Source: Candidatus Nomurabacteria bacterium
GTDB lineage: Bacteria; Patescibacteriota; Minisyncoccia; Phycocordibacterales; UBA2100
Assembly: GCA_943359705.1 (NCBI GenBank)
Contig: CALRIB010000029.1
Span: 1-9,145, forward strand
Direction of reading: 5' to 3'
Length of the DNA stretch: 9,145 nt
In this document: positions 5,563-9,145 of the stretch, piece after piece
How the letters are laid out: the number at the start of each line of letters is the position of its first letter
Numbering within the stretch: position 1 is the first letter of the stretch
Notes under the pieces: model-generated
The model's database searches: none
Seen by the model: only the letters and a program-made list of their open reading frames with translations
What the model was told of the DNA's origin: nothing
Translations under genes and position numbers: made by a program

Positions 5563-6585
5563 ATGCGCAAGATTTTTGTAGGGCTCTCCGGAGGCGTGGA
5601 TAGCGGTGTCTCAGCCGCGCTGCTGAAGGAGCAGGGATACGACGTCGTCGGCGCTTTCATCAAGATATGGCAGCCGGAATTTACGGAGTGCACATGGAGA
5701 GAAGACAGGCTCGACGCAATGCGGATTGCGGCAGCGCTTCAGATACCGTTCAGAGAAATAGATTTGTCGGAAGAGTACAAGACGGAGGTTGTGGCCGATA
5801 TGATTGCGTCGTACTCCCGAGGCATAACGCCGAATCCCGACGTGTTATGTAATCGTCATATAAAATTCGGACATTTCTCGAAATGGGCATTTTCTGAAGG
5901 TGCCGACTACGTGGCTACAGGTCACTACGCTAGTCTGAGATGGCAAGGCGACGCCTTGACATTGACGCGGGGTAAGGATCGTGACAAAGACCAGTCGTAC
6001 TTTTTGTATCGGTTGACGCAAGAGGACTTGGCGCGAACGCTTTTTCCCGTTGGTGACTATCAGAAAAGCCAAGTACGGGCGATGGCTGAGCGATTCGGGC
6101 TTCCTGTTGCCAAAAAAGCCGACAGCCAGGGACTTTGCTTCGTTGGCGACGTCTCGATCCCGGAATTCCTTTCAAGATACATATCGGTCGAACCAGGAAA
6201 AGTTTTAGACATGTCAGGAAAAGAAATTGGTTCCCACGATGGTGCGGCGTTTTATACGATCGGACAGAGACACGGATTTCGAGTTGAATCGAGCGAGCCG
6301 CACTATGTCGTCGCGGTCGACATCGCTACCAACACGATACGCGTATCGACGAAGCGGGAGGATGCCGCACGCAAGAGTCCCCGCATCATTGACCCGAATT
6401 GGCTTGAAAAAGTGGATGGAGAGGTCGAAGTACAAACCCGCTACCGCGAGACGCCGGTCATTGCCGCGATACGGAACGAGGTAGTCGAATTCAGAGAGCC
6501 GCACATATTCTCGGCCGGTCAATCGCTAGTGGCGTATCGTGGTGACGTATGTTTGGGAGGAGGAATTATTGCGCCCACCGACTAA
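5563..6585 (+). CDS. mnmA: tRNA-specific 2-thiouridylase MnmA
   Basis: Uses ATP and sulfur from a persulfide relay to convert wobble uridine 34 of Lys, Glu and Gln tRNAs to 2-thiouridine in the cytoplasm. At 340 residues it is slightly short for the family. The PP-loop SGGVDS is at 9-14; Cys96 in TPNPDVLCN is the expected nucleophile and Cys192 in DSQGLCFVGDV the persulfide cysteine. ATGHYA (118-123), GKDRDKDQSYFLYRL (137-151), KSQVRAMA, and GSHDGAAFYTIGQRHGF (223-239) are all present, so the enzyme should be active. Codon use differs from neighbours: 7 of 26 Arg codons are AGA/AGG and 9 of 22 Ile codons are ATA, against 0 of 18 and 2 of 17 in adjacent mltG. It sits 51 bp after mltG with no terminator between them. 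Function is certain; the origin of the odd codon use is not. Confidence 0.97.
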   Translation: MRKIFVGLSGGVDSGVSAALLKEQGYDVVGAFIKIWQPEFTECTWREDRLDAMRIAAALQIPFREIDLSEEYKTEVVADMIASYSRGITPNPDVLCNRHIKFGHFSKWAFSEGADYVATGHYASLRWQGDALTLTRGKDRDKDQSYFLYRLTQEDLARTLFPVGDYQKSQVRAMAERFGLPVAKKADSQGLCFVGDVSIPEFLSRYISVEPGKVLDMSGKEIGSHDGAAFYTIGQRHGFRVESSEPHYVVAVDIATNTIRVSTKREDAARKSPRIIDPNWLEKVDGEVEVQTRYRETPVIAAIRNEVVEFREPHIFSAGQSLVAYRGDVCLGGGIIAPTD

Positions 6586-6600
6586 ACATACCTGTGCACA

Positions 6601-6627
6601 CCTCCGATATGGCGGCGCCATAGGAGG
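6601..6627 (+). promoter_or_regulatory. Bulged hairpin between mnmA and the next gene
   Basis: CCTCC (6601-6605) pairs with GGAGG (6623-6627) and TATGGC (6608-6613) with GCCATA (6617-6622), leaving a GA bulge and a 3-nt loop: 11 bp in total. It ends 2 nt before the TACAAT -10 hexamer of the next gene. It has no T-tract, so it is not a standard terminator; it could be a weak 3' end for mnmA mRNA or an operator-like element. Confidence 0.45.
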
Positions 6628-6629
6628 GG

Positions 6630-6635
6630 TACAAT
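6630..6635 (+). promoter_or_regulatory. -10 hexamer TACAAT in front of the 134-residue unknown gene
   Basis: TACAAT, five of six consensus bases, ends 6 nt (GCCCGT) before the GTG at 6642. The fixed spacing is the main argument for GTG as the true start. GGAGG at 6623-6627 is 14 nt from that start, too far to be a normal SD. Confidence 0.55.
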
Positions 6636-6641
6636 GCCCGT

Positions 6642-7046
6642 GTGGGCGATACCTTCAAGCGCATCTTGTGGTTTGCAGTCGTCGCAGTATTGGCTGCATA
6701 CGCGACGTACCTCTTTCTCGGACGAGTCGTGAACGCCGAATCCGATGCCCAAGTGAAGACCGTTGTCGTGCGGGACATTATTTCTCAGCGCATGCATATT
6801 CTCTCCGGCATGGTCATGGTGCCCTCGGCCTGCCACAAACTCATTGCGCGCGTGAAGGAAATTGACATTGAAAATTACCTACTCAATTTCCGGATTTGGG
6901 AAGATCCCAACCGCACATGCCCGATGGAGGAGGAGCCGCAGCGTTTCAACATGACGCTCTTTGCGCCTTCGGCCGGCATCGCTTTCCAAGGCACGCTCGA
7001 TGATGTGCCGATTCCGATAGAAGTTATCCCGACCATCGCACCGTAG
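6642..7046 (+). CDS. Small membrane-anchored protein of unknown function
   Basis: A 134-residue protein starting at GTG. A positively flanked hydrophobic helix at about 9-28 (LWFAVVAVLAAYATYLFLG) would act as a signal anchor, followed by an extracytoplasmic domain of about 100 residues rich in predicted beta strands. Recognisable stretches are VVVRDIISQRMHILSGMVMVPS (41-62) and MTLFAPSAGIAFQGTLDD (104-121). Two cysteines, Cys64 and Cys93, could form a disulfide. I vaguely recall similar short proteins in Parcubacteria but cannot name a family or a function. GTG is preferred over the ATG at 6634 because the latter lies in another frame that ends after about 30 codons. It stands alone between mnmA and the ATP-cone gene, each spaced by less than 60 bp. 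Confidence 0.68.
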   Translation: MGDTFKRILWFAVVAVLAAYATYLFLGRVVNAESDAQVKTVVVRDIISQRMHILSGMVMVPSACHKLIARVKEIDIENYLLNFRIWEDPNRTCPMEEEPQRFNMTLFAPSAGIAFQGTLDDVPIPIEVIPTIAP

Positions 7047-7060
7047 AGAGCGCCAACTAC

Positions 7061-7069
7061 TGCTATCCT
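7061..7069 (+). promoter_or_regulatory. Extended -10 (TGC-TATCCT) in front of the ATP-cone nuclease gene
   Basis: TGC (7061-7063) and TATCCT (7064-7069) end 6 nt (GGGAGC) before the ATG at 7076. The GGGAG next to the ATG is too close to serve as an SD. No -35 is visible. Confidence 0.5.
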
Positions 7070-7075
7070 GGGAGC

Positions 7076-7912
7076 ATGTCGCTTCCGGTGCGCAAGATTT
7101 TGATTACAAAAGCGGACGGTGAAAAAGAGCCGTTTGACCCCGCAAAACTCGAGCAGTCTCTTGAGAATTCCGGCGCTTCATCGACCGCCCGCGCGCGCGT
7201 GACCGCAAAGATTGTGCGCGAACTCCGTGAGGGAATGACGACCGAACAAATTTACCGCCACGCCTTTGACATACTGCAACGTGAGGAGCCGCATCCGGTG
7301 GCCGCGAGGTACTCGGTGAAGCGTGCACTGTTTGCACTCGGGCCTTCCGGTTTTCCGTTTGAGCAATTTTTGGCCGAACTCTTGCGCGCTAAGGGCTGGC
7401 ACGCGCGGACGGGAGTGGCACTGACGGGACGCTGCGCGCCGCATGAAGTGGATGTGCTTGCGGAAAAAGGCGGCAAACGCATCGGCATCGAAGCGAAATT
7501 TCACAATGAGCCGGGCGGCAAGACCGACATCAAGGATGCGCTCTATGTACACGCGCGCTATGAGGATTTGCGGGCGACTCCGGACAAAAGTCAGCACGTG
7601 GATGAGGGATGGCTCGTTACCAACACGAGCTTCACAAGGAACGCCATTCGCTACGCACAGTGTTCAGGTCTCAGACTCATCGGTTGGGATTATCCGCGCG
7701 CGGATAACCTGATGAAAATGATAGAGGAAACACGTGTACATCCGCTCACATGCCTCACCACACTCTCGGAAGGCGAGAAACACCGTCTGCTCGACAACAA
7801 AATCGTACTCTGCAAACACGTATTCGCTCCGCATGTGCTCGAAGAATACGGCATTAAGCCGATGCGCATTCCACAGGTACTCGAAGAGGCGCACCAGCTT
7901 TGCGGGATATAG
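7076..7912 (+). CDS. ATP-cone domain fused to an Mrr-like PD-(D/E)XK endonuclease
   Basis: A 278-residue protein with two recognisable modules. Residues 5-90 form an ATP-cone, the nucleotide-sensing domain of NrdR and ribonucleotide reductases: ILITKADGEKEPFDPAKLEQSL, then MTTEQIYRHAFDIL and ARYSVKRALFALGPSGF. Residues 94-210 resemble Mrr-type restriction endonucleases: FEQFLAELLRAKGW, then the catalytic set HEVDV (Asp126) and IGIEAKFH (Glu139, Lys141), then WLVTNTSFTRNAIRYAQ and GLRLIGWDYP. The C-terminal 55 residues (LTTLSEGEKHRLLDNKIVLC ...) look like a helical DNA-binding end. ATP or dATP binding could switch DNA cleavage on or off; that is inference. There is no methylase gene nearby, so it is not a classical restriction-modification pair. 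All catalytic residues are present, so it is not obviously dead. Confidence 0.88.
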   Translation: MSLPVRKILITKADGEKEPFDPAKLEQSLENSGASSTARARVTAKIVRELREGMTTEQIYRHAFDILQREEPHPVAARYSVKRALFALGPSGFPFEQFLAELLRAKGWHARTGVALTGRCAPHEVDVLAEKGGKRIGIEAKFHNEPGGKTDIKDALYVHARYEDLRATPDKSQHVDEGWLVTNTSFTRNAIRYAQCSGLRLIGWDYPRADNLMKMIEETRVHPLTCLTTLSEGEKHRLLDNKIVLCKHVFAPHVLEEYGIKPMRIPQVLEEAHQLCGI

Positions 7913-7915
7913 TCG

Positions 7916-7921
7916 TATAAT
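7916..7921 (+). promoter_or_regulatory. Consensus -10 hexamer TATAAT in front of mgtC-like gene
   Basis: A perfect TATAAT ends 6 nt (TCTGCT) before the ATG at 7928 and only 4 nt after the previous stop codon. It is the best single example of the start-proximal -10 pattern. No -35 is seen. Confidence 0.65.
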
Positions 7922-7927
7922 TCTGCT

Positions 7928-8431
7928 ATGCACCCGTCCACATTGTTCCTCGATCCGACCATCCTGATGTTCGGCAAGCTCGCACTCGCCATGCTTCTGG
8001 GGGGAGTGATCGGCACCGAGCGTGCCGTGCTCGCCAAGCAGGCGGCCGGCACGCGCACCTTCGGCCTGGTATCGCTCGGCGCTTGCCTTTTTATCGTTAT
8101 ATCAAACGCAGTGCATGCGGCGTATCTCGGGCTCGTCAACTTCGAGCCTCTTCAGGCGATGAGCGCCATCATTACCGGCATCGGCTTTATCGGCGGAGGC
8201 CTCATTATCTTTCGCGGTCATTCGCTTCATGGCATCACGACCGCCGCCGGCCTCTGGATTGCGGCAGGCGTCGGTATTGCAGTGGGTTTTGGCCTTTATA
8301 TGATTGCAGTCTTTTCGACTCTGCTTGCGCTCATTATGTTTACGGGTATGTGGTGGCTTGAGAACCGTTTTAAGCATTGGTTTGAAGCGGAACAAGCTGA
8401 CCAGCCGCCGGCTACGGGTCCTGGCATCTAG
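7928..8431 (+). CDS. MgtC/SapB family membrane protein, short form
   Basis: A 167-residue polytopic inner-membrane protein. The family signature is complete in outline: GGVIGTERAVLAKQAAGTRTF (25-45), LVSLGACLFI (47-56), IITGIGFIGGGLIIF (81-95), GITTAAGLWIAAGVGIAVGFG (102-122) and a last helix to about 143. That gives four to five hydrophobic helices, then a short charged tail. It lacks the C-terminal cytoplasmic domain of Salmonella MgtC (about 230 residues) and so is SapB-like. The conserved DPxR before the VxGIGF motif reads EPLQ (73-76), so the arginine is lost. MgtC relatives affect Mg2+ adaptation, ATP synthase and phosphate handling; a role in this organism is unknown. Its promoter is the adjacent TATAAT; an intrinsic terminator lies 65 bp downstream. 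Confidence 0.93.
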   Translation: MHPSTLFLDPTILMFGKLALAMLLGGVIGTERAVLAKQAAGTRTFGLVSLGACLFIVISNAVHAAYLGLVNFEPLQAMSAIITGIGFIGGGLIIFRGHSLHGITTAAGLWIAAGVGIAVGFGLYMIAVFSTLLALIMFTGMWWLENRFKHWFEAEQADQPPATGPGI

Positions 8432-8443
8432 CTTTCTTAGGTT

Positions 8444-8478
8444 TACCCCGTGAGATAGCGCCTGCATCTCATGGGGTA
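8444..8478 (+). ncRNA. Strong 13-bp hairpin after the mgtC-like gene, possible small RNA or leader element
   Basis: Positions 8444-8456 pair with 8466-8478 (TACCCCGTGAGAT against ATCTCATGGGGTA) through 13 consecutive pairs, one of them G-U, around a 9-nt loop. No T-tract follows. Together with the terminator hairpin at 8496-8520 it makes a two-stem structure of about 75 nt, which would fit a small RNA, a processed 3' UTR of the mgtC-like mRNA, or a leader for the next ORF. The pairing is directly visible; the RNA assignment is inference. Confidence 0.4.
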
Positions 8479-8495
8479 TAGAGTGAGCAAAGCAC

Positions 8496-8520
8496 GGACG
8501 GTTGACCGTCCTATTTTTTT
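8496..8520 (+). terminator. Intrinsic terminator between the mgtC-like gene and the SD-led ORF
   Basis: A perfect 6-bp GC-rich stem, GGACGG (8496-8501) with CCGTCC (8506-8511), closed by TTGA and followed by TA and seven T residues (8514-8520). It lies 65 nt after the mgtC-like stop and ends 2 nt before the AAGGAGG ribosome binding site of the next ORF, an unusually tight arrangement. Confidence 0.88.
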
Positions 8521-8522
8521 GC

Positions 8523-8529
8523 AAGGAGG
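8523..8529 (+). promoter_or_regulatory. Perfect Shine-Dalgarno site AAGGAGG
   Basis: AAGGAGG is followed by 5 nt (CGCAC) and ATG at 8535, ideal spacing. It is the only strong SD in front of a start in the whole window, and so the main reason for taking the ORF at 8535 seriously. Confidence 0.7.
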
Positions 8530-8534
8530 CGCAC

Positions 8535-8981
8535 ATGTGTGCAGCTGAAGTTGCCAGAGAGGAAAAAGATCACTTTAAGTGGCTTTCGTCTGCTGTCTTC
8601 GCGGTCATGCTTTTTATGGCAACCTGGGAGGTCATAGGGCAGATCATCGACTACTCTCACCGTACCGAGGTAACAAGATCCGGTGTGAGCTGCAAGCCAC
8701 TTACCTTCCATAAGATTAAATCGTGGCGACACGCGGACGCGGCCGGACTTGCTTGCCGAGACCTTGCGAGTCCGACGTTCGTACAGGACACCAGGAGTGT
8801 TCTTGCGGCGAAACGTTGGCTGGTCCTTCAGAAGGCCGGCGTCCGCATGCGGCTCGAGTGTGACCTGCAACGCAACTTGGTGGCCGCCCGATGCGAACTT
8901 CGCACGCCGGTTACCTTTCGCCCTGGGCGCAGTCCCGGGGCGAATTCTTCATGGCCAAAACGGGTGATGTATACTCTTGCG
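8535..8981 (+). CDS. Putative membrane-anchored ORF of unknown function, in frame with the downstream nuclease
   Basis: From ATG 8535, with a perfect SD, the frame is open for 149 codons and enters the nuclease frame at 8982 without a stop. The predicted product has a charged start, one hydrophobic helix at about 16-38 (WLSSAVFAVMLFMATWEVIG), and a basic soluble part with five cysteines (2, 53, 74, 109, 120). I recognise no domain. Arginine codons are mixed, including AGA and AGG. Either this is an N-terminal extension making a membrane-tethered nuclease, or a separate gene that has lost its stop. A shift into the next frame would meet a TGA at 8965-8967, just before the nuclease -10, which would restore an ordinary layout. 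Coding status is uncertain; the SD and the long open frame are the support. Confidence 0.45.
8970..8975 (+). promoter_or_regulatory. -10 hexamer TATACT in front of the PD-(D/E)XK nuclease gene
   Basis: TATACT, five of six consensus bases, ends 6 nt (CTTGCG) before the ATG at 8982. This repeats the geometry seen at the other genes and argues that the nuclease has its own start here rather than only at 8535. Confidence 0.55.
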
Positions 8982-9145
8982 ATGAGTGGGTACTACAAAC
9001 CCGACAGAAATCCCAACTGGAACTACGGCGGTTCGGCGTGGCGCTTATCGCGGTCCAAGATAAGCCTCTTTCTCGATTGTCCGCGCTGCTTTTATATCGA
9101 CAACAAACTCGGCACTGCCCGTCCGCCCGGATATCCCTTCAATCT
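8982..9145 (+). CDS. PD-(D/E)XK (Cas4/AddB-like) nuclease family protein, first 54 residues
   Basis: The reading frame runs off the window. The N-terminus begins MSGYYKPDRNPNWNYGG, followed by WRLSRSKISLFLDCPRCFYI (20-39) and KLGTARPPGYPFN (42-54). The LSxSKIxxFLxCPRCFY pattern is the first helix typical of RecB/AddB/Cas4-type PD-(D/E)XK nucleases, and this exact style of start is common in CPR proteins annotated as PD-(D/E)XK nuclease superfamily. Cys33 and Cys36 form a CxxC. Catalytic residues lie beyond the window, so activity cannot be judged. The start at 8982 is preferred because family members begin at this MSxYY position and because a -10 hexamer ends 6 nt upstream; the same frame is open back to 8535. 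Confidence 0.78.
   Translation, partial: MSGYYKPDRNPNWNYGGSAWRLSRSKISLFLDCPRCFYIDNKLGTARPPGYPFN

Noticed and set aside
6634..6732. ATG at 6634 with GGAGGGG 4-6 nt upstream, suggesting an SD-led gene
   Set aside because: The frame ends after about 30 codons with no hydrophobic or conserved pattern; the GTG at 6642 opens a 134-residue protein with a signal anchor and has the standard -10 spacing.
8511..8870. Minus-strand 119-codon frame opposite the SD-led ORF
   Set aside because: It would start within the doubtful ORF and end in the terminator T-tract; no start signal or recognisable domain supports it.
8535..8981. Possible TGA or other stop reassignment to explain the long open frame into the nuclease
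   Set aside because: No TGA or TAG occurs in this frame, so no recoding is needed; all other genes obey the standard bacterial code.

Overview
The window looks like chromosomal DNA of a Patescibacteria/CPR bacterium, most likely a Parcubacteria-type lineage. The evidence is the company of genes: a Parcubacteria-style MnmA, a CPR-restricted membrane protein resembling the front module of CPR conjugation-type ATPases, a sigma-region-4/HARE-HTH regulator without a sigma core, and a PD-(D/E)XK nuclease whose N-terminus matches a family common in that group. Genes are tightly packed, Shine-Dalgarno sites are nearly absent, and the standard bacterial code fits every complete gene. The lineage call rests on recalled family resemblance, not on a search.

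Layout. Positions 1-1776 are on the minus strand: replicative helicase dnaB followed by the 5' part of recR, separated by a small inverted array of heptanucleotide repeats. A 168-bp divergent intergenic region holds two overlapping, well-formed sigma70 promoters that drive the plus-strand regulator at 1945-2967, which ends in a strong intrinsic terminator. From 3040 on everything reads plus: a DUF8128-like membrane protein, mltG (cell-wall transglycosylase), mnmA (tRNA 2-thiolation), a small membrane-anchored unknown, an ATP-cone/Mrr-type nuclease fusion, a short MgtC/SapB membrane protein, then a structured 103-bp intergenic region, an SD-led ORF of doubtful status, and the first 54 codons of a PD-(D/E)XK nuclease running off the window.

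How it fits together. The genes are mostly unrelated housekeeping functions (replication, repair, wall remodelling, tRNA modification) mixed with poorly characterised CPR families, so this is not one obvious operon. The unifying feature is in the start regions: nine of eleven genes have a TANNNT (-10-like) hexamer ending 5-7 nt before the start codon, seven of them at exactly 6 nt. That geometry predicts transcription starting at or next to the start codon, that is, leaderless mRNAs, with each gene carrying its own promoter despite near-zero intergenic space. The two exceptions are the regulator with full -35/-10 promoters and the only gene with a perfect AAGGAGG ribosome binding site. I consider this promoter/start grammar, the ATP-cone-nuclease fusion, the sigma4/HARE protein and the terminator-SD leader at 8432-8534 the points most worth following.
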